Shown here piece by piece: positions 1 through 7,830 of a stretch of DNA of 64,000 nucleotides. Under the pieces are notes generated by a model. That model ran no database searches. It saw nothing but the letters and a program-made list of their open reading frames with translations, and was not told the DNA's origin. How positions within the stretch are numbered: position 1 is the first letter of the stretch; each line of letters opens with the position of its first letter. The DNA is taken from contig NC_090288.1 in NCBI RefSeq assembly GCF_037392515.1, forward strand, positions 56,095,673-56,159,672, given 5' to 3'. A program made the translations under genes and the position numbers. The DNA comes from Haliotis asinina (taxonomy: Eukaryota > Mollusca > Gastropoda > Lepetellida > Haliotidae).

Positions 1-369
1 ACCCCATTATAATTATTATGTGTAAGTAAACCTTTCTATTAAAGAAGGGGGTTCCAACCTATACACAAATGGGATTTGACTTCCTTGCTTGTCAAAGCTA
101 TGTTTCAGTGTAAAGCATTACAGTATTCAAGTACATTCCATGGAATATCACAAAATTGACTGACCAGTTCTTGATGGAATTAAGCCATAGTGTAGATAGG
201 GATAATCTACAACAGGGATAGGTCACTCACTTGGTTTCTTTACCATTTGTACTAATTTAACATGTACCTCATCATGCTTAATTTAACAATGAATGAATGA
301 ATGAATGGCACGAATTATATGTTAATGAATGAAGGAAATAAAGAAAATGAATAAAAGAATATGTGAATG
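1..369. other. Host DNA left of the Polinton
   Basis: No gene is visible. The right part (about 287-369) is a loose GAAT/TGAA simple repeat, and this is the sequence into which the Polinton inserted. The same GAATGAATGAA sequence resumes directly after the element at 14,790. Confidence 0.8.
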
Positions 370-740
370 AGTAGTATAGGGAATAGGGGTTTTGGCTCAC
401 TTTCAAGAAAAGTCTCTACAAAGCCTTATTTAGTAAATAAGGCTTTGGTTGGACCCTTAGCTCTTGCTATTATTACCCCTACTACAAAAAAGTTGGCGTG
501 CCTATGTCACGTGTTGGTAGGAGGTAACACTGTGCCGTACGGTACGATCAATAATTCTTCTCTTACAAACCCCCTACCCGGCCCATCCCTCAAGTAGTAC
601 AAGTTAGGTTCGTCGGCTTTCATATCCACTTTATCTTTGTTGTAAGTTTTGACTGACCATATAGGATCGGTGGCTCGCTTACGGCTATCACCCTCGTGTT
701 CCCCCGGCTGGTATAGATACCTCACTAGGGCCCTATCTGG
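370..740 (+). repeat. Left terminal inverted repeat of the Polinton
   Basis: This stretch is the inverse of 14,410-14,789. Comparing the two base by base gives one substitution and one 9-base length difference. The inner part of the repeat contains the 3' end of the integrase gene, so the last roughly 75 integrase codons are present at both ends of the element. Confidence 0.95.
420..446. repeat. Subterminal 27-bp palindrome in the TIR
   Basis: Two perfect 13-bp arms (AAAGCCTTATTTA and its inverse) surround a single G, about 50 bp from the element end. The identical palindrome lies at 14,713-14,739 in the right TIR. The position suggests a binding site or foldback structure used by integrase or at replication, but that is inference. 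Confidence 0.8.
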
Positions 741-1472
741 TATCTGTTTCTCCTTCCCACGCAATGGAGCGGCCGACTCTGCAACTATTGATTTTAGTTT
801 GATAGCGTCTGCCGGTTTCTTACCGGTGAGACGGGTGACTTCATGGTTGATTGCCGACACCACCTTGGGTAACCTCGTGACCCATTCAGTCGATCGTTTT
901 CCAGGGGCGACCATCTCCCTAGCATACTGATGGCCGAACAAACGCTCAGCCAAAGTCCTATTAAATCTCTCAACTATGGCTTGGCTGCGATGGGCTCCGG
1001 CCGTGCCACGCCTGACCTTTGTATCGTGTTTGGCTAGCAGTTGTGACACGGCACCCATGAACTCCCGTCCGGGGTCAACTTGCAGCTCTGTTGGCCACGT
1101 CAGCGGGCTGCGTTTGTATATGCGTTCGAACCCTCTGGCTACCTGAGCCGAATCTTTAGTGGTCAAGGGTTCGGCTTCCTTGTAACGACTGGCTACGTCC
1201 ACTACGGTTAAGGCATACTTGTACCTCTTGTCGTGGGGTAGGAACAGTAGGTCTGCCTGGTGAACGCTATTAGGTATGTTAATACCGAACCTCCTTCTAG
1301 GCACGTAGCGTGGTGCCGGCAAATAGATCTGCCACAGGGCTTGTTTTTCAAGCCACGCTTTGGCTTCCTCCGGGGGTACTCGCGCTATTTTAGCTAGCTT
1401 ATCTACTGCGCTAGCTCCTTTCCAGTACCCACGCGGGCTGTAGTAAATAGCCTCAAATTTTTTCATGTCCAT
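507..1472 (-). CDS. INT: Polinton integrase (retroviral-type DDE)
   Basis: A 321-residue protein that would insert the element DNA into the genome. The catalytic core is readable: the first Asp in HQADLLFLP near residue 74, the second in QVDPGREF near 132, and the Glu in IVERFNRTLAE near 166, giving the D,D-about-35-E spacing of retroviral and Polinton integrases. The C-terminus has a short beta-rich tail (YYLRDGPGRGF...) like the chromodomain or SH3-like tails of the family. The gene is outermost at the left end, its 3' third lies inside the TIR, and its start overlaps the polymerase stop by about 20 bp. That is the usual place and partner for this gene. Confidence 0.93.
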   Translation of the reverse strand: MDMKKFEAIYYSPRGYWKGASAVDKLAKIARVPPEEAKAWLEKQALWQIYLPAPRYVPRRRFGINIPNSVHQADLLFLPHDKRYKYALTVVDVASRYKEAEPLTTKDSAQVARGFERIYKRSPLTWPTELQVDPGREFMGAVSQLLAKHDTKVRRGTAGAHRSQAIVERFNRTLAERLFGHQYAREMVAPGKRSTEWVTRLPKVVSAINHEVTRLTGKKPADAIKLKSIVAESAAPLRGKEKQIPDRALVRYLYQPGEHEGDSRKRATDPIWSVKTYNKDKVDMKADEPNLYYLRDGPGRGFVREELLIVPYGTVLPPTNT

Positions 1473-4400
1473 ACGCGTATGTGTTTATCCCATCAATAGC
1501 TATCCAACGTTTAGTGTCCATAGGCGACAGGGACGTCTTGTTTATAGTCAGTCCGTATATCTTATGTCCATCACTTCTAAGTGTGTTCATTTTATGCCTA
1601 AAGGTACGGGTCTTGAACAGGGCTTCCTTGAATCTGGCGTGTTTGATGTGTTGTTTCACCACATACTTCTTAACCCCCTTAGCCTTCCGGATCTCACTAT
1701 TGTCGGCTTTCAGTATGGAGTACATCTTAGGTCTCAAACCTATGTACTCGGCTATGGGCGTGCCAGCACACTCGTCCTTCATGTTACCTAGGACCTTTTT
1801 ATTTACCGTACTGTGTATGGCATGGGTCTTAGGGTAGTTGCTGGTGTCGTATAAATCGAGGTGTTTTTTCATGTCCTCGTACACGTCCTCGGTTCGAATC
1901 TCCATCAGCAGGGAATCCGTGTCAGTGTACAGCACTTCACACCTGTCACCGTACTGTTTCTTGAGCTCGTTGTAGTAAAAGTCGTACATCAGGTGTTTGG
2001 ATAAATCGAGGATGCTCATCCCCACGTAAACAGGCCGGTTGAATTTTATGTGGCTTTTCTTCATGTGTAGGGCAACCAGGTTGTCTGTGAATATCTTACT
2101 ACGGTTGAATGCCGGATTGGCTATCAATCTCCTGAGCTTGTCTTCCTCACTCGACCGAACCAGCTTCACGGTCACGCGTTTCCTCAGGTTCTCCATAGTC
2201 TTACCAAACACCGAGTTGTTCATGAGCTTGTAGAGATTTTTCTCAAAATCACTGGTGGCTTTTTTTCGTAGGTCTGTGTTCATTCTGATGTAGGGCTCCA
2301 TCCATGGGCTCTGGTCGAACATGAGCACCCTGTGTATTTTGGTCAGCCTCATACCCAACGACAGGTACAGCTGTAGGTTGCGATAGTGAACGATGTACTT
2401 GGTCTTATTCATTAAGTTAGGCACAAGTTTTTCAACGTCTGTCACACGCCCACCTAACAAGTTATGTTGGTACTCAGACATCCAGTCTGGGTTAACCCTC
2501 ATACGTTCGGGGGCCAGGGGATAGCTGTTGTGTGATGTGTGTAATTCCTTGGTATACTCTAAGTCAACCTCGAGGATATACCCTTTGTTCGAATCTGGTG
2601 CAACCCCCATAACATCAACGTGGGGTACCCATTCGAATCCCCCTGTAGGTAGATACTGGCTCATGGCCCAGCCGTACAGGTTGTTTGCGTCGAGGTAGAG
2701 AATGTGATTGGTTGGCTTGTTAGGATCGTAACCTTTCACGTATTGATTATTTGCTTTCGCGTATCGTTTGGATGCCATGGAAATCCCACCTCGCAAGCCT
2801 TTCTCAATGAATAGGTGCATGTCGTAATCTGTGAGCAATTCCAAATTAACTCCGGTCTTTTTAAGCAAGGCGTCCCACGACAGACCTGGGCTGGTGTAAT
2901 ACCATGCGGGGTCGAGTTTATACTGCTTGAAACACGTCCGCCTAAACGTCTCAAACACGTCGGCTAACAGCAGTACATCTGTCCTCAAGTACAGGTCGTG
3001 ATAATCACCCAGGTTCTTACAACCCAGTTTATTCCATACGTTAGTCGCGTGCGAGTAATCATCTCGTGAGACGGACGCCTCATTCAGCTTTCTATAAAAG
3101 CAGTCAATAGGGGGTAGTCTGGTCTCGGTGAACTTGGCCCAACTATCCATGTACTCATAGGGGTACACACCCTTCCTCATAAGCAGGGGTCTAGTCTCGG
3201 CGTCTGTGTATCGATCGGTGATAGGGAAGGTATTGTTGGCCTTGACCAGACTGTCGAGTGACAACAGGAGGAACTGAAACGAGTCAATGAACCTAAGTCC
3301 GTTTAAGCTGAAGGAGATGTATCTCTCCATGTTGTTGGGGATGCACGTTATATTACCATCGATTTTCGCGATGGCCTGCATGATCAAGTGTGAGTCGTAC
3401 CCTCTCAAATTGTGAAAGACAACGGGGATGTTTATTGTCTTAGGGTTGATTTTAAGCTTGAGATTGCACGCGCTGTGAGCGGCGCCTCTATACTTACCAG
3501 TTATGTGGCAGTGATCTCTCACCGAATCACCGTTAAGTGGTGAGTCACAAACGTGACAGTTAGTGCTACTAGCGTGAGCTAGCCTGTCGACTCGGGTCAT
3601 ACGCATGGGAGCGATTCTATACAATGCATTCCTAATAATTTTTTCTTCCTCCTGCAAACACTTTAGAAACCTTTCAGCCGCGTCAGGGCCCCTATATACT
3701 ACCGGAGCTTTCGTTTCCCCGTCACAACGGACGACAATGTATCCAAACGAACAGGCTTTATGCTCGGTAAAGCTACCACTGGGGGAATCCCCACCCACAA
3801 CTAAGGCTTCGAAGTCGGCGTATATGATATAAGGCACAGACATTTGGTTCTTGTGGTTACTGAATTTTAGGATATTATCACCTTCCTTAGGCATGTCGAC
3901 TCGTATGGCCGTCTGCCCCACACCTTGGCAATCCTCCCGGTGGGATTCTAATAAATCAGCTCGACTGAAACCGTGTAGGCATCGTACACAGAAGTGGGTC
4001 TTTCCTTTGTATGCCGATTGGTCATACAACAGCCTGCTAAAGTGTTTTATCCATGTGTAGTGATACTTGTCGCCTCGCTGGATCATGAATATATTGATAA
4101 CTTGGCGATCCTTCACCGGGCTGACCCTGTGTACTATTGTTGTGTTACCTTCGTGCCCAAAGACATTTATAGCCAGATTATTCTGTTTTTCTACTTTAGT
4201 GATCTGGGATATGGGGGTGGGTTCATCTATACCATCCCAATTGAGCCCATCATCTTGGGGATAGCTAGAAAGCCTATCTGAATTAGCGCCAGCTGGAAAT
4301 AAGGCTGACCTGATAGCTAACCTCAGGCAATCGTTTCCTCTATTCTTAACGTTTACTATGGCATGTTTGTTCCTATAGTAGGGAGGCAAGGCTAGGTATG

Positions 4401-5160
4401 ACCCGCCTCTGAACGGCACGTAGTTAGCTATGTCTAGATAGACATTATCGATTTTATCTACAGCCCACCCGGACCCCAAGTGTGTGTAGCGTTCTAGGTA
4501 TTCTCGTATCTGCTGAAAACTGGTATCGATTGATGCGTCAATGGTCTCTGTATGTGTGACGACCTCTTGTTGACCTCGGAAGTAAGGCTGAACATACTCA
4601 GTGGCCCCTGTGGGGCCCCCAACCTGCTTATCGAGCGACATTTTCACTGTGATCTGAAACTTGATACTTCCTAGGTTATTTAGTTCCTGGTTGACCTTAT
4701 CAGCTATCAGAGGCTTGATATCTGTAATGTCTATGTTTCTATCAACGTGCATGCGCCAACCTCTCAAATAGTTGCCTACAGCGCGCTCAGTGCGCACGAA
4801 CTGTAGGTCAATAGCTCTATTCTGTCGTAATAATTCTACAAACTGTGGTTTTCTCATACGGGAATACCCGCCTAAACCCAAATCGTGTGCCTCGGCTTTC
4901 AGTTGTTTTACAGTGGGACGTGCTACGGGGGCATGTGATAACAATGCTGTTAACCCGGCTCTCCCCAGGTTTGAATAACCCGTGTATCCAAGCTGTTTTG
5001 CTTGAGCTTTTAATTGTGTTACCGTAGGAGGGGTTTCTAAACCTAGTAATCTCAACAATGCTGACTTCCGCATTCGAGAATACCCGATCACACCTCTCTG
5101 TTTTGCGACCCGCTTCAGCTCGCGCACAGTAGTCATAGTGTTTACACCTAAGAGAACCAA
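1453..5160 (-). CDS. POLB: Polinton protein-primed family B DNA polymerase
   Basis: A reading frame of 1,235 residues, the usual size for Polinton polymerases. Met9 (near 5,136) is a likely start because the first N-terminal repeat begins there. Residues 10-120 hold three SAP/Rho-N-like repeats (TVxxLKxxAxxxGxxGYS...LL), probable DNA-binding units. Then come a Cys/His finger (CVRCLHGF...), exonuclease motif I YADFEALV (about 447), a Cys-rich endonuclease VII-like insert with DHCHITGKYRG (about 540-565), exonuclease II FHNLRGYDSH (about 580) and III YLRTDVLLLADVF (about 725). Polymerase motifs A (LDANNLYGWAMS, about 820), B (KLMNNSVFGKT, about 972) and C (YTDTDSLL, about 1075) follow. It would replicate the element from a terminal protein primer. 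Confidence 0.96.
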   Translation of the reverse strand: MVLLGVNTMTTVRELKRVAKQRGVIGYSRMRKSALLRLLGLETPPTVTQLKAQAKQLGYTGYSNLGRAGLTALLSHAPVARPTVKQLKAEAHDLGLGGYSRMRKPQFVELLRQNRAIDLQFVRTERAVGNYLRGWRMHVDRNIDITDIKPLIADKVNQELNNLGSIKFQITVKMSLDKQVGGPTGATEYVQPYFRGQQEVVTHTETIDASIDTSFQQIREYLERYTHLGSGWAVDKIDNVYLDIANYVPFRGGSYLALPPYYRNKHAIVNVKNRGNDCLRLAIRSALFPAGANSDRLSSYPQDDGLNWDGIDEPTPISQITKVEKQNNLAINVFGHEGNTTIVHRVSPVKDRQVINIFMIQRGDKYHYTWIKHFSRLLYDQSAYKGKTHFCVRCLHGFSRADLLESHREDCQGVGQTAIRVDMPKEGDNILKFSNHKNQMSVPYIIYADFEALVVGGDSPSGSFTEHKACSFGYIVVRCDGETKAPVVYRGPDAAERFLKCLQEEEKIIRNALYRIAPMRMTRVDRLAHASSTNCHVCDSPLNGDSVRDHCHITGKYRGAAHSACNLKLKINPKTINIPVVFHNLRGYDSHLIMQAIAKIDGNITCIPNNMERYISFSLNGLRFIDSFQFLLLSLDSLVKANNTFPITDRYTDAETRPLLMRKGVYPYEYMDSWAKFTETRLPPIDCFYRKLNEASVSRDDYSHATNVWNKLGCKNLGDYHDLYLRTDVLLLADVFETFRRTCFKQYKLDPAWYYTSPGLSWDALLKKTGVNLELLTDYDMHLFIEKGLRGGISMASKRYAKANNQYVKGYDPNKPTNHILYLDANNLYGWAMSQYLPTGGFEWVPHVDVMGVAPDSNKGYILEVDLEYTKELHTSHNSYPLAPERMRVNPDWMSEYQHNLLGGRVTDVEKLVPNLMNKTKYIVHYRNLQLYLSLGMRLTKIHRVLMFDQSPWMEPYIRMNTDLRKKATSDFEKNLYKLMNNSVFGKTMENLRKRVTVKLVRSSEEDKLRRLIANPAFNRSKIFTDNLVALHMKKSHIKFNRPVYVGMSILDLSKHLMYDFYYNELKKQYGDRCEVLYTDTDSLLMEIRTEDVYEDMKKHLDLYDTSNYPKTHAIHSTVNKKVLGNMKDECAGTPIAEYIGLRPKMYSILKADNSEIRKAKGVKKYVVKQHIKHARFKEALFKTRTFRHKMNTLRSDGHKIYGLTINKTSLSPMDTKRWIAIDGINTYAYGHEKI

Positions 5161-5207
5161 TGTCTAATTGGTTCACAGTAAAGGGAGGTAACCCTTAAGT
5201 GGCTGTT

Positions 5208-5474
5208 TCACGCACTGGAGTCTATCTTGAGCAGTCGCCTACGTTCTTTTATGTAGCCTTTTTTATTCTCGTAGATGAGTTGATGTCTGACTACGTTCGC
5301 TCCGTGAGCTTTACATAGACAGTAGTGTCCTTTAACCCCGATACCACTCACAGAACACGTGTAGTTAGGACTTCCCATATGGAAACAACAGAACCCCTGA
5401 TTCCTGCATTTCCTACCACAGGCCTCGGTCTTCCCCATAAGTATGTATTCGCATCGGTATGGAGCGGGTCTCAT
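5208..5474 (-). CDS. Small cysteine-rich zinc-binding-like protein of the Polinton
   Basis: 88 residues with Cys and His spaced as in a zinc-binding fold (RCEY, EACGRKCRNQGFCCFH, YTCS, GHYCLCKAHG) and a basic C-terminal tail. The order CxxxC...CCxxH...C...CxCKxHG suggests two metal sites. The start codon is preceded closely by TATATAAGTAAAC, the AT-rich element seen before most genes of this Polinton. I know no function; small Cys-rich proteins of this kind occur near the polymerase in some Polintons. Confidence 0.7.
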   Translation of the reverse strand: MRPAPYRCEYILMGKTEACGRKCRNQGFCCFHMGSPNYTCSVSGIGVKGHYCLCKAHGANVVRHQLIYENKKGYIKERRRLLKIDSSA

Positions 5475-5493
5475 GTTTACTTATATAGGTATT

Positions 5494-5919
5494 TTAATTT
5501 AATTGCTTAGCAACCAACGCAGTAGCTGCTATACCCAACACTATGAAGCCCAGTTCACGATTCATTTGTCCCTTGGATGGTGTGTAGTACTGAGCGAGTG
5601 TGGGTTTATTGAGCGGTTCCAATCGTTTACCAGTTAGTAGGTAGTATTCTTTCATTGCTTCATCGACATCGTTGAATGTTTGAACGGCATGGTTTTCTCG
5701 CTGGAGTTGTTCGTTAATAAAATCGATCCTCTGGAGACGTTTTTTAGCGTACTCGGCCTGTGCTCTTTGTAAGTTCTCAGTAGCGAGATCGTGCCGCTTC
5801 CTTTCTTCCTGTATTTCAGCCGCGTGATCATCTCGTAGTTTCGAGAAGAGGAAATTACTCCCGGAAAATGCCAGGGCATTCACTAACGCCCCACCGACCA
5901 TCATAGCTATCGTGGCCAT
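5494..5919 (-). CDS. Coiled-coil protein with hydrophobic ends (Polinton)
   Basis: 141 residues. The N-terminus (MATIAMMVGGALVNALAFSG) and the C-terminus (FIVLGIAATALVA) are hydrophobic enough to span or bind a membrane. Residues about 28-75 are charged and heptad-like (Glu, Lys, Arg, Gln-rich), a probable coiled coil. It lies in the run of small minus-strand genes between the polymerase and the ATPase, with only a few bases between genes. Family function unknown; a minor virion membrane protein is my inference. Confidence 0.6.
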   Translation of the reverse strand: MATIAMMVGGALVNALAFSGSNFLFSKLRDDHAAEIQEERKRHDLATENLQRAQAEYAKKRLQRIDFINEQLQRENHAVQTFNDVDEAMKEYYLLTGKRLEPLNKPTLAQYYTPSKGQMNRELGFIVLGIAATALVAKQLN

Positions 5920-5927
5920 CCCTATAT

Positions 5928-6155
5928 TTATTTCATTATATTATCAGGTATGATCCCTTGTTTTACTAGGATGTCTTTTGTGGCCATCGCCATACCAAGG
6001 TTCATTATGAGCATACCCATATCCTGCAGGTTGAAATCTAGCTTGATAGTTGGTTGTTTAAGCACCATTTTAGTCAACCGAGCGTACCCTACTGCTAGAC
6101 TGGCGACCACTGTGGCGTGGTATGCGTCGTTGACGAACGTTTTCCCCTCAGACAT
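5928..6155 (-). CDS. Small hydrophobic protein (Polinton)
   Basis: 75 residues with one hydrophobic stretch near residues 10-25 (YHATVVASLAVGYA) and a second near 45-60 (MGMLIMNLGMAMA). The gene ends 9 bp before the start of the next downstream minus-strand gene, and its own start is preceded by an AT-rich run (TTTTATATCATATACATA). I do not recognise a family. Confidence 0.5.
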   Translation of the reverse strand: MSEGKTFVNDAYHATVVASLAVGYARLTKMVLKQPTIKLDFNLQDMGMLIMNLGMAMATKDILVKQGIIPDNIMK

Positions 6156-6181
6156 TATGTATATGATATAAAATATTAAAA

Positions 6182-6526
6182 TTATAACATGATATGCGGG
6201 TCGACGGTGGGGGTACCCCCCACACCCCCAACAGTGGGGGTTACCACCTCAGGTACCACCTCACATCCCTCACGTGTATATAACCACGAGATAGCCAAGG
6301 CAGCAGTTACGCCTACAGCCAACAACAGTCGGGGGTTGGTCACTGTAATAATTTTATGTTGGTTACACCACCGTTTTTTACCGGCAGCTACTCTCTTAGG
6401 ATTCTTCTGTCTGGTTACTGTTTGTGAAGGGGCCACTTCCCCCACTGGTTCCCTGGTCTCCTGTGAAGGAGTCACTTCCATCACTGTTGGGGGTACCTCC
6501 ACTGGGGTTTCCTGTGCAGCATCCAT
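6182..6526 (-). CDS. Single-pass membrane protein with Thr/Pro-rich N-terminus (Polinton)
   Basis: 114 residues: an acidic, Thr/Pro-rich N-terminal third (VPPTVMEVTPSQETREP), a basic patch (KNPKRVAAGKKRW), one transmembrane stretch (LLLAVGVTAALAISWLY) and a C-terminal GGVGGTPT segment. That segment is coded by the GGGGGTACCCCC motif at 6,209-6,220, which recurs in other genes here. The 5' end overlaps the 3' end of the neighbouring 200-codon frame by about 130 bp, so one of the two frames may be shorter than drawn. Confidence 0.5.
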   Translation of the reverse strand: MDAAQETPVEVPPTVMEVTPSQETREPVGEVAPSQTVTRQKNPKRVAAGKKRWCNQHKIITVTNPRLLLAVGVTAALAISWLYTREGCEVVPEVVTPTVGGVGGTPTVDPHIML

Positions 6527-6998
6527 CTATACTATTATTATTATTCTTTCTCTCAAATTGACAATGTTTTGCCGTGATAATCGCCGCCGTCACTGGAGCC
6601 AACAACATACCATATTTGTGGTACAGCCCGCAGCTGATAGAGCTCAGGGCGTGTTCGATAAAAGGGTCTTTCTCGAGGTCCTCCCACAGGTAAAGTCGGC
6701 GCTCTGGTGGAATGGGAAGGAAGTGTGATACAATACCGGTGTATATCTGGGTCATAGCCGATCCTATTGTCTTTGTCATTTCTGCTCCGAGCCGGGACTC
6801 GTATCTAGCGTACAGCTTATCGATTTCTTCGGCTGACATTTTGTGAATTTTATCCGGGGTGTAGTCTCCAAAGTAATGTTTGGCTTTGCCGCCAACAGCC
6901 AACGCCACCAGTTTCTCTCGCTTATCATCAGTGGGGCCTGCCGGCGGCGTGGGGGTACCCCCAGGTACCAACTGTTCGAGCAATTCCTCACACTCCAT
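6396..6998 (-). CDS. Unknown Polinton protein, about 200 aa
   Basis: The open frame extends to 7,106, but the Met at 6,998 (MECEELLEQ...) is the likelier start because it follows GTTATATTATAAG, the AT-rich start-proximal element shared with other genes of this Polinton. The protein has a GGTPTPP linker near its N-terminus, then a helical, charged body (KIHKMSAEEIDKLYARYESR) and a weakly hydrophobic segment (LLAPVTAAIIT). The C-terminal Gly/Ser/Asn-rich tail lies over the next gene and may not be coding. No family recognised. Confidence 0.5.
   Translation of the reverse strand: MECEELLEQLVPGGTPTPPAGPTDDKREKLVALAVGGKAKHYFGDYTPDKIHKMSAEEIDKLYARYESRLGAEMTKTIGSAMTQIYTGIVSHFLPIPPERRLYLWEDLEKDPFIEHALSSISCGLYHKYGMLLAPVTAAIITAKHCQFERKNNNNSIDGCCTGNPSGGTPNSDGSDSFTGDQGTSGGSGPFTNSNQTEES
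6951..6962. repeat. GGGGGTACCCCC palindrome, recurrent in the Polinton
   Basis: The same 12-bp palindrome occurs at 6,209-6,220, 6,951-6,962 and 7,788-7,799, and a close form (GGGGGAACCCCC) lies at 9,988-9,999. In three genes it encodes GGTPT(PP), a flexible Gly/Pro linker; in the ATPase N-terminus it gives GGYPPTPP. The recurrence across unrelated genes and both strands is what makes it notable. Confidence 0.75.
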
Positions 6999-7119
6999 CT
7001 TATAATATAACAAGTAAGATTTAGTTTTAACTATATAATACCCGATGCAGACAAAACACAGAGAAATGAAGGTTAAGTTGCACACGACAAATACTTCAAA
7101 TATCATAGCTATATGCTTA

Positions 7120-7179
7120 GCATTTGCTTAGCTTTGCTTAGCTTTGCTTAGCTTTGCTTAGCTTTGCTTAGCTTTAGCA
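7120..7179. repeat. 10-bp tandem repeat GCTTTGCTTA in the Polinton
   Basis: Four exact copies at 7,131-7,170 with degenerate copies on both sides. It fills the gap between the ATPase stop and the start region of the next downstream gene, and slightly overlaps the ATPase stop codon. Probably a slippage repeat; a regulatory role is possible but not shown. Confidence 0.85.
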
Positions 7180-7830
7180 TACTATATATGCTACTGGTTG
7201 GTCGGTCTTGAGCACGAGCTTAGCGTGTTTAGTTTCAGCGAGCTGTTTCTTCACCCGTTCCCGTTCTAATTTACTCATCACATCGTTCTCTCTCAAACAC
7301 TCCTCGAACGAATCCCTGTCCTTGCAGTGAAATAAGGCCACCCATCGCGTCTGCTCCCTGAGGTCTTTCAACACCGAATTGAACTTCTGCGTTAGCACCC
7401 AGACGCTGTGATTTGCATGCCGGCCGGAGAAGGCCAGGTACGATAGCATGTCTCTCTTTTTTGTTATCTCGCGATTAGCGCTGCAGTCGTCCAGTATAAA
7501 CAGCGTCGGTTCCCCTTTAAATTTCTCGTGAAGAGCTTTCAACCAGTCCTGCAGGCGTGTTCCAGGGTCGATTTTGTGTACGTCCGGGTCCGTCATCACC
7601 CAAGGTCGCGCGTACGTTTTATTCATGCTCAGAGTAGGGCACATGATAACGATGTTATCGAACACATCCTTGTAGTAACCCTCCAACATATCCAAGACGA
7701 AAACGCCAGTCTGCCCGCACACTATGGCGCAGTGTGGGTCAGTGGGGAGGTAGGGCAGTGGGGACTGTTTATTGTTGGGGGGTGTGGGGGGGTACCCCCC
7801 ATCAGTAGATGGCTTGCACGAATCTCCCAT
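7174..7830 (-). CDS. ATP: Polinton packaging ATPase (A32/FtsK-like)
   Basis: 218 residues, the usual size for Polinton genome-packaging ATPases. The order of elements fits the FtsK/A32 superfamily: an N-terminal nucleotide-binding strand region (CAIVCGQTG), Walker B-like LFILDDCSA near residue 107, then a sensor-like segment (SVWVLTQKFNSVLKDLREQ). Known members pump DNA into the capsid. It overlaps the major capsid gene by 29 bp at its 5' end, a placement that supports shared late expression. The N-terminus includes a Pro-rich stretch coded by the recurrent GGGGGTACCCCC motif. Confidence 0.85.
   Translation of the reverse strand: MGDSCKPSTDGGYPPTPPNNKQSPLPYLPTDPHCAIVCGQTGVFVLDMLEGYYKDVFDNIVIMCPTLSMNKTYARPWVMTDPDVHKIDPGTRLQDWLKALHEKFKGEPTLFILDDCSANREITKKRDMLSYLAFSGRHANHSVWVLTQKFNSVLKDLREQTRWVALFHCKDRDSFEECLRENDVMSKLERERVKKQLAETKHAKLVLKTDQPVAYIVC

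Noticed and set aside
3994-4281. Plus-strand frames inside the polymerase gene
   Set aside because: Shadows of the minus-strand polymerase frame.
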